Assembly: GCA_029309925.1 (NCBI GenBank)
Contig: JARKND010000001.1
Location: 2,790,001 to 2,854,000, forward strand
From: Fulvivirgaceae bacterium JP3-4
Lineage (GTDB): Bacteria > Bacteroidota > Bacteroidia > Cytophagales > Cyclobacteriaceae
Reading direction: 5' to 3'
Length of the DNA stretch: 64,000 bases
Shown: positions 43,374 through 52,557 of the stretch, piece by piece
How positions within the stretch are numbered: the stretch's first letter is position 1
How the letters are laid out: the number at the start of each line of letters is the position of its first letter
Notes under the pieces: generated by a model
What the model saw: the letters and a program-made list of their open reading frames with translations, nothing else
Database searches by the model: none
What the model was told of the DNA's origin: nothing
Translations under genes and position numbers: made by a program

Positions 43374-45665
43374 CTATATTTTTTTCAAAGTGATTGTCTG
43401 ATCCTTCAGGACGATGTCCATCGGGTCGCCTGATTCCAGCTTCGTCTCAACTCCATCTTTACTTACTTTGACCTTGATGACACGACCGCGGAATTCAAGA
43501 CGGAACGAGTAGCTTTTCCATTGCTCGGGAATGAACGGATTGAAGTGCAGCTTACCATCGGCCACACGCATCCCGCCAAAGCCTTTAATCACACTCATCC
43601 ATGTGCCGGCCATACTCGTTATGTGGAGACCGTCTTCCGTGTCGTTATTGTAATCATCGAGGTCGAGACGTGCAGTGCGTAAATACATTTCGTATGCCTT
43701 CTGCTTGTAGCCAAGCTTGGAGGCCAGAATCACATGCACGCATGGCGAGAGGGAAGATTCGTGAACCGTCATCGGTTCGTAGAAATCAAAATTCTTGCGA
43801 AGGGTTTCCTGGTCAAAGCGCTCTTCGAAGAAGTACAAGCCCTGCAGCACATCAGCCTGCTTGATAAAACATGAACGCAGAATTCGGTCCCACGACCACT
43901 TTTGATTTAATGGGCGATCTTCTTTTCGAAGTTCGCTCACCGTCATCAGTTCTTTATCAAGGAATCCATCCTGCTGAAGAAAAACGCCTCGTACAGGGTC
44001 TTCGGGGTAATACATTTTTTCTACGATTTCCTTCCATCGCGCAAGCTCCTTTGCCTCATCAAACTTCACTTTCGAAACGATTTCCTTGTATCGCGAAGAG
44101 TTGTCTTTCTTTACAAAATCTACTGCCTTCTGTGTATAATCCAGCGTCCACGTTGCAAACGTGTTGGTATACCAGTTGTTGTTGACGTTGTTCTCATATT
44201 CGTTCGGCCCGGTTACGCCAAGCATTACATATTTGTTTCGGCTTGACGACCAGTTCACGCGTTGCGACCAGAAACGCGAAATACCGATAAGCACTTCGAG
44301 GCCGTACTCGGTAAGATATCTTTCGTCACCGGTGTAACGGATGTAATCATAGATCGCGAAGGCAATTGCACCATTGCGATGAATCTCTTCAAATGTGATT
44401 TCCCACTCGTTGTGACATTCTTCACCGTTCATCGTCACCATAGGGTACAAGGCGGCACCATCGGTGAAACCCAGTTTCTGCGCGTTCTCGATTGCACGTT
44501 GCAAATGTTTGTATCGGTATACGAGCAGGTTGCGGGCTACCTTCTGTTCTGCTGTTCCAAGGTAGAAGGGCAAGCAATACGCTTCCGTGTCCCAATATGT
44601 ACTTCCTCCATATTTCTCTCCTGTAAAACCTTTCGGGCCAATGTTGAGGCGCTCATCTTCTCCGGTGTAAGTCTGTGTCAGATGGAAGATGTTGAAGCGG
44701 ATGCCTTGCTGTGCCGCAGCATCACCTTCGATGGTGATGTCACATTCTTCCCACTTATGTTCCCAGATCGCCTTGTGCTCTTCGTATAATTTTTCAAAGC
44801 CTTTCGCCACCGCTTCGTCCAGCACTTTTTTACAATCCGCGACAAGCGATTTTTTATCGTGATTCTCAGAAGAGAGAACAGCGGCATACTTATAGACTAC
44901 AGTCTCTTTGCCTTCCTTCAGCTCAAGCTGGATGACGTTGCCGGCAAACTTTTCGCGCTGCTCAATATTGATGCGATCGGTGACAGCTTTCTTTCCATCC
45001 GTTTCAATGAAATAGCGCATGCCGGTGGTCACGTGAAAATGTGTTTTCTTCGTTTGTGCAGTTACGATGGCCTGACCTTCACTCGCCTCTTTGGACACTT
45101 CTTCCCAGAACTTTTCATCGTAGTTGGAATCTTTGTTGACTACATCAGCGTCAATGTAGATGGAGAACGCTGCTTTCGAGGTGAAGTTCAACGGTGTGAT
45201 GGAATAGCGAATGGCACCGATCTCGCCATGCGCCATGCTGCAGAACCGTTTTGAATCAATCTTCACTTTTTTGCCATCGGGAAAAGTTGCAGCAAAACTG
45301 CGCGAGAGCAGTCCCGACTTCATATCGAGGACGCGCTTAAAATCCTCAACCTTACACTTGGCAAGATCGAGCTTCTGGCTCTCGATCATAATGTGAATAC
45401 CGATCCAGTTCGGAGCGTTGAGCACCTTTGCAAAATATTCCGGATATCCGTTCTTCCACCACCCCACGCGCGTTTTGTCGGGATAGTAAACACCCGCAAC
45501 ATAGCTTCCGCGAAGAGTCTCCCCAGAATACTCTTCCTCAAAATTGGCGCGCTGGCCCATTCGCCCGTTGCCGATGGCGAATATACTTTCGGATATCTGA
45601 TTGTAGTGCGGGTTAAAGCCCTCTTCGACAATTTGCCATTCGTGAGGCTTGAGGTAATTCTTCAT
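43374..45665 (-). CDS. GH65 disaccharide phosphorylase (maltose/trehalose/kojibiose type)
   Basis: 763 residues from the ATG at 45665 (MKNYLKPHEWQIVEEGFNPH); a longer frame to 45716 adds 17 unusual residues. An N-terminal beta-sandwich (about 1-260), helical linker, (alpha/alpha)6 barrel (about 310-680) and C-terminal beta domain follow the GH65 plan. The general acid Glu is in MNGEECHNEWEITFEEIHRN; a phosphate site candidate is near HESSLSPCVH. It splits an alpha-glucosyl disaccharide with phosphate to glucose and beta-glucose-1-phosphate. The neighbouring beta-phosphoglucomutase handles that product, confirming the reaction type. Maltose is the most likely substrate, but trehalose or kojibiose cannot be excluded. 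Confidence 0.92.
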   Translation of the reverse strand: MKNYLKPHEWQIVEEGFNPHYNQISESIFAIGNGRMGQRANFEEEYSGETLRGSYVAGVYYPDKTRVGWWKNGYPEYFAKVLNAPNWIGIHIMIESQKLDLAKCKVEDFKRVLDMKSGLLSRSFAATFPDGKKVKIDSKRFCSMAHGEIGAIRYSITPLNFTSKAAFSIYIDADVVNKDSNYDEKFWEEVSKEASEGQAIVTAQTKKTHFHVTTGMRYFIETDGKKAVTDRINIEQREKFAGNVIQLELKEGKETVVYKYAAVLSSENHDKKSLVADCKKVLDEAVAKGFEKLYEEHKAIWEHKWEECDITIEGDAAAQQGIRFNIFHLTQTYTGEDERLNIGPKGFTGEKYGGSTYWDTEAYCLPFYLGTAEQKVARNLLVYRYKHLQRAIENAQKLGFTDGAALYPMVTMNGEECHNEWEITFEEIHRNGAIAFAIYDYIRYTGDERYLTEYGLEVLIGISRFWSQRVNWSSSRNKYVMLGVTGPNEYENNVNNNWYTNTFATWTLDYTQKAVDFVKKDNSSRYKEIVSKVKFDEAKELARWKEIVEKMYYPEDPVRGVFLQQDGFLDKELMTVSELRKEDRPLNQKWSWDRILRSCFIKQADVLQGLYFFEERFDQETLRKNFDFYEPMTVHESSLSPCVHVILASKLGYKQKAYEMYLRTARLDLDDYNNDTEDGLHITSMAGTWMSVIKGFGGMRVADGKLHFNPFIPEQWKSYSFRLEFRGRVIKVKVSKDGVETKLESGDPMDIVLKDQTITLKKI

Positions 45666-45728
45666 TTTTGAAAAACTTTTCTGGTTGAGTATACAGTCCG
45701 CGGTTTTGTCCGCCAATCAATAAAGTTC

Positions 45729-46382
45729 TTAATTTCTTTCCAGTTCGCGTAAACCTGCGATCCTGAAATCTCCGGTAGTCGTGATAACCTTGTTGGCTTT
45801 ACCCAGTTGTTCCGGTGAGCCTACACCAACGCATTTCATTCCGGCAGCAATCGCAGCTTCCACGCCTGCTTCAGCGTCTTCAAAGACCAGACACTCCTGA
45901 GGCAATACGCCCAGCCTTTCCGCTGCGAGTAAGAAAATTTCGGGATGCGGTTTTGAATGCGTGATCATCGTTCCATCGACAACCGTGTCAAACTCATTTT
46001 GAATGTGCAAAAGCTGAATTACAGTTTTTGCATTCTTGCTGCTCGAGGCGAGCCCGACTTTGATTCCGCTCTGGCGAAGGTCTTTGATCAATTGTTTGAC
46101 ACCAGGAAAAATTTCTTCGGGTGCCATACGTTCGAGGTAATCGACAAACCAACTGTTTTTCTTGTTGGCAAGATTTTCCTTCTCGTGCTGGCTTAGCGAA
46201 ATCCCGCCAAGGCCGAGAATGATCTCCAGCGAATGCATGCGGCTTACACCCTTGAGGCGCTCGTTGATTTCTTCGGTCAGGTCGATATTGAGTTCTTGCG
46301 CCAGGCGCTTCCACGCGAGGTAATGGTAATGTGCAGTGTCCACGATAACACCATCGAGGTCAAAAATACAGGCTTTGATCAC
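45729..46382 (-). CDS. pgmB: Beta-phosphoglucomutase
   Basis: Converts beta-glucose-1-phosphate to glucose-6-phosphate. A HAD-fold protein of 217 residues: nucleophile and acid/base Asp in IFDLDGVIVDTAHYH, the cap helix with RLKGVSRMHSLEIIL, Ser in LASSSKNAK and the metal site VFEDAEAGVEAA. The cap residues GVSR are characteristic of this mutase rather than a general phosphatase. It lies 63 bases upstream of the GH65 gene in the same operon; together they feed disaccharide glucose into glycolysis at the cost of one ATP less than hydrolysis. Confidence 0.94.
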   Translation of the reverse strand: MIKACIFDLDGVIVDTAHYHYLAWKRLAQELNIDLTEEINERLKGVSRMHSLEIILGLGGISLSQHEKENLANKKNSWFVDYLERMAPEEIFPGVKQLIKDLRQSGIKVGLASSSKNAKTVIQLLHIQNEFDTVVDGTMITHSKPHPEIFLLAAERLGVLPQECLVFEDAEAGVEAAIAAGMKCVGVGSPEQLGKANKVITTTGDFRIAGLRELERN

Positions 46383-46403
46383 AGTTCTGATTTTAAAATA
46401 GCG

Positions 46404-47372
46404 TCAAAAATAGGTTTCCTGGATGATTTTATCTGTTTCGACCTTCGATTTAAATACTGCAAACGTTTTTCCCTGCGTTCGCAGTGCGCCAAGCGCGTTT
46501 CCATATCGCACGGCATTCACGTAATCCTTTGGATCCTGCAGCAAACCGAAGCCCACGCCTCCTGCGAACGAGTCACCACAGCCGGTCGTATCGATCACGT
46601 TTTCCACCTTCACAGCCGGCACCATCTCCTCGACAAATTTGCCGCGCTTCTTATAGTACAGCATACAACCCCTCGAGTCCATGGTGATGGCAACGCATTT
46701 CACGCCCTTGTCGAGGCAATGCTGTCCAAAAATGCGCATGTCCTCGTGGCTGATTTCCTGTGTGAAGTCCGTGCTCTCATATTCTTTTTTGAACCACGAT
46801 GCCTGTGCTTCCTCAATGTTCATTTTCAGCACATCAATGTAAGGCAACCACTGATCACGGTCTATCCAGAATTTGCGCATACGTTCACCGTTGAACAGGC
46901 ACGCAGTGGTAGGACCATGTGCGTCAAAAATGATCACACTCTTCCTGCTTTTCTTTTTAAGGAACTGCAGCGTTTCGAGCGAGATCTCATAATCACTGAT
47001 GGGGATAAACACAAAGACATCGACATCCAGCAGGTCTTTGAAATCAGCTGGCACGATCGGGTCCATAAAACCCGTCTGGCGCTCAAGCCTGTTGTTGACA
47101 TCTACAAACCGCAAACTGATGATATCGCCCTGATCGTTTGTAGAGGTGATGTGATTGAGGTTTATTCCCGGATAGCCTTTGAACACTTCCCTGACATTGT
47201 CGAGGTCCACGTTGCGTACGTGGCAGACAGGAATGATCTCGATCGATTCTCCGGCCATCACCGACAGCGCGATTACAGGATGTGTAACACAGCCCCACTT
47301 CTGAATGAGGTCGCCCTGGTGAGTAACAATGTGGTCACGAGGGATTGGTCCGACAATGGCGATTCGCTTCAT
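46404..47372 (-). CDS. PfkB-family carbohydrate kinase
   Basis: A ribokinase-type sugar kinase of 322 residues. The C-terminal signature VIDTTGCGDSFAGGVGFGLL holds the catalytic Asp and anion hole; the N-terminal lid is short, without a clear sugar-specific signature. The substrate cannot be named. It lies 21 bases before pgmB and 9 bases after the ROK kinase, within the disaccharide phosphorylase operon, so a hexose released by that system is plausible. Confidence 0.86.
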   Translation of the reverse strand: MKRIAIVGPIPRDHIVTHQGDLIQKWGCVTHPVIALSVMAGESIEIIPVCHVRNVDLDNVREVFKGYPGINLNHITSTNDQGDIISLRFVDVNNRLERQTGFMDPIVPADFKDLLDVDVFVFIPISDYEISLETLQFLKKKSRKSVIIFDAHGPTTACLFNGERMRKFWIDRDQWLPYIDVLKMNIEEAQASWFKKEYESTDFTQEISHEDMRIFGQHCLDKGVKCVAITMDSRGCMLYYKKRGKFVEEMVPAVKVENVIDTTGCGDSFAGGVGFGLLQDPKDYVNAVRYGNALGALRTQGKTFAVFKSKVETDKIIQETYF

Positions 47373-47381
47373 AACTTTGCG

Positions 47382-48323
47382 TTAATAGTTAACTAAGTAT
47401 GCTGCGCCAAAAACCCCAGCGCTGTCGCCCAGCGAAGGGCGGACGATAGGCGTTTCAAGCGAATGGTTGAATACATATTTTTCAACAGAATCTCTTCCGC
47501 GATCATAGAGCAGATCGATATTACCCACTCCACCTCCGATCACGATGACGTCCGGATCAAGAATGTTGATGATCATGCTGAGGGCTTTCCCATAAAACTC
47601 GACCAGACGCTGAATTGTTTTCTGCGCTGTAGGATCGACTTTTGATTCCGCCAGCGCAACGATATCTTTCAGCGGCTTCCGATTTCCTGTTTCCTTGAAA
47701 TAATATTTTTCGAGTGCGGGACCCGATATAACATTCTCGATACATCCGGATTTGCCGCAATAGCACGGGCCGCCTGACTCATCGAGAAAATTGTGACCCC
47801 ACTCCCCTGCAATGCCGTGTAAGCCGATGATCACTTTGCCGTCAACCACGATACCCCCACCGACACCGGTTCCCATGATCACCCCAAAGATCACACGGGC
47901 ATCCGGAAAATTTTCCTTCACGACACCCAGCTGAGTCTCAGCAAGCGCAAAGCAGTCGGCATCGTTCGCCATTTCAATTTTAACACCAAGAAGTTTTTCG
48001 AGGTCATCTTTCATCGCCCTTCCGTTCATGGCAACAGTGTTACAATTCTTCATGGTGCCGAGCTTCGGATCGTGTACACCCGGAGTGCCTATACCGATCT
48101 TGTCAGGCTTGTACCCGGCAAAATCGATCATCATGTCAAAAAGTTTTTTCGTCTGATTGAGAATATGGTCATAGCCTTGATCACCTTCTGTCGGCACACG
48201 ATCCCTGAACAACACGTCCGGGTTCGCTGCAGACTTCAGGATGGCGCCTTCCATTTTGGTCCCGCCCATATCGATTCCCCACAAGCTCTTCTTATCAACC
48301 GATATTTTCTTTTGCTTCGTCAT
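47382..48323 (-). CDS. ROK-family sugar kinase
   Basis: 313 residues. Motifs: LWGIDMGGTKMEGAIL, IEMANDADCFALAE (catalytic Asp), MGTGVGGGIVVDGKV, and zinc site CYCGKSGCIEN with His in AGEWGHNF. Likely a glucokinase or fructokinase that phosphorylates the free glucose left by the phosphorylase downstream. It differs clearly from the ROK kinase at 3551-4540, so this organism has at least two. No DNA-binding domain. Confidence 0.88.
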   Translation of the reverse strand: MTKQKKISVDKKSLWGIDMGGTKMEGAILKSAANPDVLFRDRVPTEGDQGYDHILNQTKKLFDMMIDFAGYKPDKIGIGTPGVHDPKLGTMKNCNTVAMNGRAMKDDLEKLLGVKIEMANDADCFALAETQLGVVKENFPDARVIFGVIMGTGVGGGIVVDGKVIIGLHGIAGEWGHNFLDESGGPCYCGKSGCIENVISGPALEKYYFKETGNRKPLKDIVALAESKVDPTAQKTIQRLVEFYGKALSMIINILDPDVIVIGGGVGNIDLLYDRGRDSVEKYVFNHSLETPIVRPSLGDSAGVFGAAYLVNY

Positions 48324-48376
48324 TATTTATGTCTACCTGAATTTACATCAATTGTTCTGGTGATTGTATACTTTTT

Positions 48377-49555
48377 TCACTGCTTTTTGAATTGCGATGT
48401 TTGCGGATGAAAGGTCCTCCACGAATGCCAGAATTCCTGGTAAGATTGAACCACCGGCAACTGCGAACCCTTTAGCTGTCCCTCAACGGCCTTGCCGTGC
48501 GCAGTCCATTCCGATTTTGTCTGACGATCACGCAATGCGCCCTGATCGCTGACTTCAAACACCAGGCTATCGCGCCTGAAAACGTGAAACGATGCTGTAT
48601 CACTTGCAAGCACAATTGCAATTGCTGTTCCGTTGAGTGTATCGTTGATCACACGACTTGTCACAAGATCGTTCCAGTCGTAGGCGCGGGCTCTGTCTCC
48701 GAGTTGAACGCCCACCACCCACGACTTCTCCTTCCACGAAAGTGAATCGCGTTTTTCAAGTCCGCTGCTGATAGTGCCCCTGTCGAATCCTTTCAGGTCA
48801 TCATAGTCTCTTTGAAAAACGGAATCAGGCTGCATGATCTCACTCGCAGGGTGCTGTTCGAGCCATGCGCGCAGCGACATCTGTTCACTAAAAATTTCTT
48901 CAAGCTTCTCCCCTTTCAACGGCCCGGCTATTGCTTCACCGCTTACCTGGCGCCACCAGCTTCTTGTAGACTCATCTTCAAACATTGCATTGAAATGATC
49001 CATTCCAACAAGGCGGAAATTCTCAGCCTTGCCTGTAACGACTGGCGAGAACACCCGCCCGGTCCGGCACACCGTGCAGTAGGTCACCATCACAGGTCTG
49101 CCGCCAACGGTATCTCGCACCTGATGATGATAGCCAATGATCTCGATTGGATAGGCTTTCGCTTTCTCATTGTTCACAACGCCAACAACAAGCCCATCCA
49201 TCGGTACTTTGCTTTGTGACGCATAGGCAAAAGTCTTGTTTGCTGGCTGATAGAACATTTTCTCAGCAAGAAACCTGTAGTTGAAAAAATAGAACACCAC
49301 AAAATAAAATATCAATCCAGCCGCGGCCAGCACCTTTGGCAGCGTCTTACCCAACGTAAAAAAGTGAACAATTGGAAACAGCACGATGAGATACCCGATC
49401 AGTCTCAGCCAGAAAATATTGGTGTGAATAAAATACGCAAGGTCTATGGTCTCCGATTGCTGGCTTCCCGGAAAAGGCATTATAAAATACACCTTCATCA
49501 CCTCAATGGCGATCAGCAACAGCAATCCGAAAATAAATTGAACGCTTTTACGCAT
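48377..49555 (-). CDS. DUF3179 membrane protein
   Basis: 392 residues from the ATG at 49555; the frame can extend to 49624 inside glpD but lacks a sensible N-terminus. About three transmembrane helices lie in residues 1-105 (FIFGLLLLIAIEVMKVYFIM, LIGYLIVLFPIVHFF, VLAAAGLIFYFVVFYFF). The rest is the extracytoplasmic DUF3179 domain with the conserved pair VTYCTVCRTG and WVVGVQLGDRARAY. The function of DUF3179 is unknown; the CxxC pair suggests a metal or redox site. Its start overlaps the glpD stop by eight bases, so translation is coupled. Confidence 0.83.
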   Translation of the reverse strand: MRKSVQFIFGLLLLIAIEVMKVYFIMPFPGSQQSETIDLAYFIHTNIFWLRLIGYLIVLFPIVHFFTLGKTLPKVLAAAGLIFYFVVFYFFNYRFLAEKMFYQPANKTFAYASQSKVPMDGLVVGVVNNEKAKAYPIEIIGYHHQVRDTVGGRPVMVTYCTVCRTGRVFSPVVTGKAENFRLVGMDHFNAMFEDESTRSWWRQVSGEAIAGPLKGEKLEEIFSEQMSLRAWLEQHPASEIMQPDSVFQRDYDDLKGFDRGTISSGLEKRDSLSWKEKSWVVGVQLGDRARAYDWNDLVTSRVINDTLNGTAIAIVLASDTASFHVFRRDSLVFEVSDQGALRDRQTKSEWTAHGKAVEGQLKGSQLPVVQSYQEFWHSWRTFHPQTSQFKKQ

Positions 49556-51200
49556 GTGACTTGAATTGAGTAGCCTCGTGGATGCGCGCCTGGATCTTTT
49601 TGATCTCGAGTTCCGTTTGAGCAAAACTCCATCCGAGTAAGTTCTTCATAAAATTTGCGATCTCTGCGTGAAACCGGATGACCTTGCGAATTTCAAAATA
49701 GATCAGCCCGGTTCGTCTCACAAAAAAATCTTCCAGCGAACACACCATCTCGTTGTGAATTGTAAACCACGCTTCGGCCTTCAGCAATGCGAGTTCTGCA
49801 ACGTCTTCATTAAGAGACAGGAAATATTTCACGATTATATCGGTTTGTTTGCCGTAAGTTTCCACCAGGTATTTTGGCGTATAACCGGACAGCGCGTACG
49901 GCTTGAGTTGCACTGCAATTGTTTCCGTGTATTGCTTTACCTGCTTGTACGATGTGAATGGCTCAGCATTGAGTTTGATCATCGCAGTGGAAACCGGAAC
50001 CAGAGACCGCTCAGCAAAATGCTTTTTGATGACCAGGTTGACGACACGCTCGGCCATCTTCCGGTACCCGGTCAGTTTTCCTCCGGCAATCGAAATCAAG
50101 CCAGTGGGAGATTCAAAAATTTCGTCCTTGCGGGAAAGTTCAGATGCCGATTTGCCATCTTCATGGATCAGCGGTCGCAGTCCTGCCCAGCTCGATTCGA
50201 TGTCATCCACGGTTAAGTCAACTCCGGTGAAAGTGTTGTACACGCCCCGGATGAGATACGAAGCATCGTCTGAGGAAGTAATGACACGATCCTTGTCGCC
50301 CTCGTAATTCGTATCCGTTGTGCCGATGTAGGTCACGCGGCCCCGCGGGATGGCAAACACCATTCTCCCGTCTTCAACATCGTAGTAGATTGCCTGATGG
50401 ATGGGAAACTTCTGATGCGGAACGACAACGTGCACGCCCTTGGTGAGGTGCAGTCTCTTGCCAACCTTTGACTTATTGATTTCTCTCAGCTCGTCAACCC
50501 ACGGACCTGCCGCATTGATCACGGAGGTTGCCCTGATCTGAAAAGTCTGCGTTGAAAGCTCATCGTGAACGATCACACCCGCGATCTTCTGATCATCGTA
50601 AACGAACTCATTCACCTTTAAATAGTTTGCCATCACGGCACCATAACGCGCAGCCGTTTTTGCAATCTCGATTGTCAATCTCGCGTCATCGGTTCTGTAT
50701 TCCGCATAGATCGCTCCTCCTTTCACGCCTTCCTTCTTCAGCAACGGCTCGTACCGAAAGGTTTGTTTGCCTGTGAGCATCATCCGCTGATCTTCCTTCT
50801 TCACACCAGCCAGGAAATCATAGATCATCAGTCCGATGGAGGTCAGCCAGTAGCCCAGTCCTTTTTTCTCATACAAAGGCAGGAGCATTTTTTCAGGAAT
50901 GACAAGGTGAGGTGCAAGGTTGTGAACTACAGCCCTTTCACTCCCCACCTCTTTCACAAGACCGAATTCAAGTTGTTTAAGGTAGCGAAGCCCACCGTGA
51001 ATCAATTTTGTACTCCGGCTGCTGGTGCCGTAGGCGAAGTCGTGCTTTTCCACCACGGCCACAGACAAGCCTCTTGAGGCCGCATCAAGACCGATGCCGG
51101 CACCGGTAATACCGCCTCCGATTACGAGCAAGTCAAAATGCTCTGAAGCAAGTCGTTGAAGTGTCTTTGGCCGTTCTAAAAATGAAAAGGTTTCACCCAT
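49548..51200 (-). CDS. glpD: Aerobic glycerol-3-phosphate dehydrogenase
   Basis: A FAD enzyme of 550 residues that oxidises glycerol-3-phosphate to dihydroxyacetone phosphate and passes electrons to quinone at the inner membrane. The FAD site LLVIGGGITGAGIGLDAASR (about 25-44), the family signature GTSSRSTKLIHGGLRYLKQ, WVDELREINKS and GRVTYIGTTDTNYEGD are present. It is the first gene of a six-gene minus-strand run that ends in GH65, an unusual neighbour set for a glycerol gene; no glpK or glpF is visible. Confidence 0.94.
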   Translation of the reverse strand: MGETFSFLERPKTLQRLASEHFDLLVIGGGITGAGIGLDAASRGLSVAVVEKHDFAYGTSSRSTKLIHGGLRYLKQLEFGLVKEVGSERAVVHNLAPHLVIPEKMLLPLYEKKGLGYWLTSIGLMIYDFLAGVKKEDQRMMLTGKQTFRYEPLLKKEGVKGGAIYAEYRTDDARLTIEIAKTAARYGAVMANYLKVNEFVYDDQKIAGVIVHDELSTQTFQIRATSVINAAGPWVDELREINKSKVGKRLHLTKGVHVVVPHQKFPIHQAIYYDVEDGRMVFAIPRGRVTYIGTTDTNYEGDKDRVITSSDDASYLIRGVYNTFTGVDLTVDDIESSWAGLRPLIHEDGKSASELSRKDEIFESPTGLISIAGGKLTGYRKMAERVVNLVIKKHFAERSLVPVSTAMIKLNAEPFTSYKQVKQYTETIAVQLKPYALSGYTPKYLVETYGKQTDIIVKYFLSLNEDVAELALLKAEAWFTIHNEMVCSLEDFFVRRTGLIYFEIRKVIRFHAEIANFMKNLLGWSFAQTELEIKKIQARIHEATQFKSHA

Positions 51201-51309
51201 CCTTGCCTGATCGAATAGGTCAGTAAAATAAGGAAAGGTGTTCAGAAAACGATGGATGGGTTGATTTTTCTGGAAACGGGTGCGGGGATTTTTGAGTGTT
51301 AAGGTTTAT

Positions 51310-51375
51310 CGTGATAATGTGTTAAGGTGTTAGGGTGTTAATGTGTTAGGGTGTTAGGGGGTTAAGGTGGTTGTT
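51310..51375. repeat. Single-orientation word array (gtgttaggg)
   Basis: A run of six or more imperfect tandem copies of a gtgttaggg/gtgttaatg word in the spacer between glpD and the small membrane protein. No inverted partner arm was found. A short relative (gtgttcatgtgttaatgtg) follows the gene at 51772-52353, near 52363. Confidence 0.7.
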
Positions 51376-51397
51376 GATGTCGGGATAGTTATCTGAG

Positions 51398-51685
51398 CTA
51401 CTTGGTGGTTAGCTGACGGCATTGCTGCAATTCGATTTGAAGTTTTTGCGCGATTGCGGCATTTTGCTCAGCCCGAGTTTCATTCGTGATCGCTTGTTCG
51501 CGGGCCTGGTCTGCTGCGGCTTTTTGCACGAAGGCGAAGACGACAAAGATGAGGGACATTATTGCAGCCATTGCAAGAACTATGGCGGTGATGCGTGCTC
51601 TCTGGAGTTGGAGATGATACACAGATTTTCCACTTGGGGTGATGATCTGTTTAAGCTGATCATCAACAGAAATGTGATTGTTCAT
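51398..51685 (-). CDS. Small membrane protein with coiled-coil tail
   Basis: 95 residues from the ATG at 51685 (MNNHISVDDQLKQIITPSGK). One hydrophobic helix (about 34-56, ITAIVLAMAAIMSLIFVVFAF) is followed by a charged, alanine- and glutamine-rich helix with heptad character (about 58-90). It is probably an inner-membrane protein with a helical domain on one side. The family is not recognised. It is divergent from the secreted protein at 51772 across an 86-base spacer. Confidence 0.6.
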   Translation of the reverse strand: MNNHISVDDQLKQIITPSGKSVYHLQLQRARITAIVLAMAAIMSLIFVVFAFVQKAAADQAREQAITNETRAEQNAAIAQKLQIELQQCRQLTTK

Positions 51686-51719
51686 GGGTCTCTTGGGTTT
51701 ATGGTGTCCGGACGGCAAA

Positions 51720-51771
51720 GGCGTTTTATCATCTCGTCCGGTTTAGTTAAATTAAGGAAAACCGGAACGCC
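51720..51771. promoter_or_regulatory. Hairpin directly before the 51772 start codon
   Basis: The 13 bases AAACCGGAACGCC ending at the ATG pair with two upstream blocks: CCGGTTT (51738-51744) with AAACCGG (51759-51765), and GGCGTT (51720-51725) with AACGCC (51766-51771). The left side has a 12-base bulge. In RNA this would bury the ribosome-binding region of the secreted-protein gene. It could instead be an operator for the divergent pair. Confidence 0.5.
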
Positions 51772-52353
51772 ATGAAAATTCAACTCACATTTTTATTTGG
51801 TGTCATGAGCACTATTGCAGCGGCCCAAACTCCCTCCACAGATGTTCAAATCAAAACTGCTTTGCTCGCAGCGCCTGAAGAGCAGCGCGCAGGAGCTACG
51901 GTTTATGGCTACAATGAGAAAAACGAGTTTGTTGTGCTGCGTAAAGGCACAAACGAGATGTATTGTCTTGCCGATGATCCGGCCCAAAGCGGACTGAACG
52001 TTTCCTGCTACCACAAAGACCTTGACGCCTTCATGGAACGCGGCCGGATTCTAAGAAAAGAAGGCAAAACCCACCAGGAGATTTTCACCATCCGCGAAGA
52101 CGAGGTCAAGAGTGGTAAGCTCAAGATGCCAAAGCAACCTACTTCACTGTTTGTATATTCTGCTGATGATGACAAGTACAACAGGACAACCGGTGAAGTG
52201 ATTAACGGATACCTTCGCTATGTCATTTATATTCCTTACGCCACAGCCGAAACTACAGGTCTCCCACTAAAGCCTGATGTTGCCGGAATGCCATGGCTGA
52301 TGGATCCGGGAACACATAGAGCGCATATTATGATTACGCCTGCAAAGCAATAA
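51772..52353 (+). CDS. Secreted protein of unknown function
   Basis: 193 residues with a signal peptide (about 1-18, MKIQLTFLFGVMSTIAAA). The mature part has MYCLADDP, VSCYHKDLDAFMERGR, a ...LFVYSADDDKYN segment and a conserved-looking C-terminus with MPWLMDPGTHRAHIMI. Two cysteines about 15 residues apart may form a disulfide. It reads like a conserved periplasmic protein, but I do not recognise the family. It ends in front of a repeat and a probable bidirectional terminator. Confidence 0.72.
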   Translation: MKIQLTFLFGVMSTIAAAQTPSTDVQIKTALLAAPEEQRAGATVYGYNEKNEFVVLRKGTNEMYCLADDPAQSGLNVSCYHKDLDAFMERGRILRKEGKTHQEIFTIREDEVKSGKLKMPKQPTSLFVYSADDDKYNRTTGEVINGYLRYVIYIPYATAETTGLPLKPDVAGMPWLMDPGTHRAHIMITPAKQ

Positions 52354-52458
52354 TGTGCGCGGGTGTTCATGTGTTAATGTGCTCATGTCATCGGGAAGGA
52401 ATTAACGCTTGCGCATGCAAATTGAGCCGCAAACAATTATAGATACCATTGCATTCCC

Positions 52459-52486
52459 TAATGCCTAGTGACTAATGCCTAGTGAC
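52459..52486. repeat. Two tandem copies of taatgcctagtgac
   Basis: Two exact 14-base copies, followed by a partial variant (taattactaatgcct). It is another single-orientation word array in a spacer between convergent genes. Confidence 0.8.
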
Positions 52487-52501
52487 TAATTACTAATGCC
52501 T

Positions 52502-52557
52502 AAAAAAAACGGCCCACAACTTTCGCTGCAGGCCGCACATTAATTTCCGTTTTTTTT
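52502..52557. terminator. Probable bidirectional terminator
   Basis: AAAAAAAACGG (52502-52512) and CCGTTTTTTTTT (from 52547) flank an inner GGCC...GGCC pairing. It lies between the convergent secreted-protein gene and the subunit-3 gene, right at the latter's stop codon. The large interior makes it less certain than the one at 40173. Confidence 0.55.
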
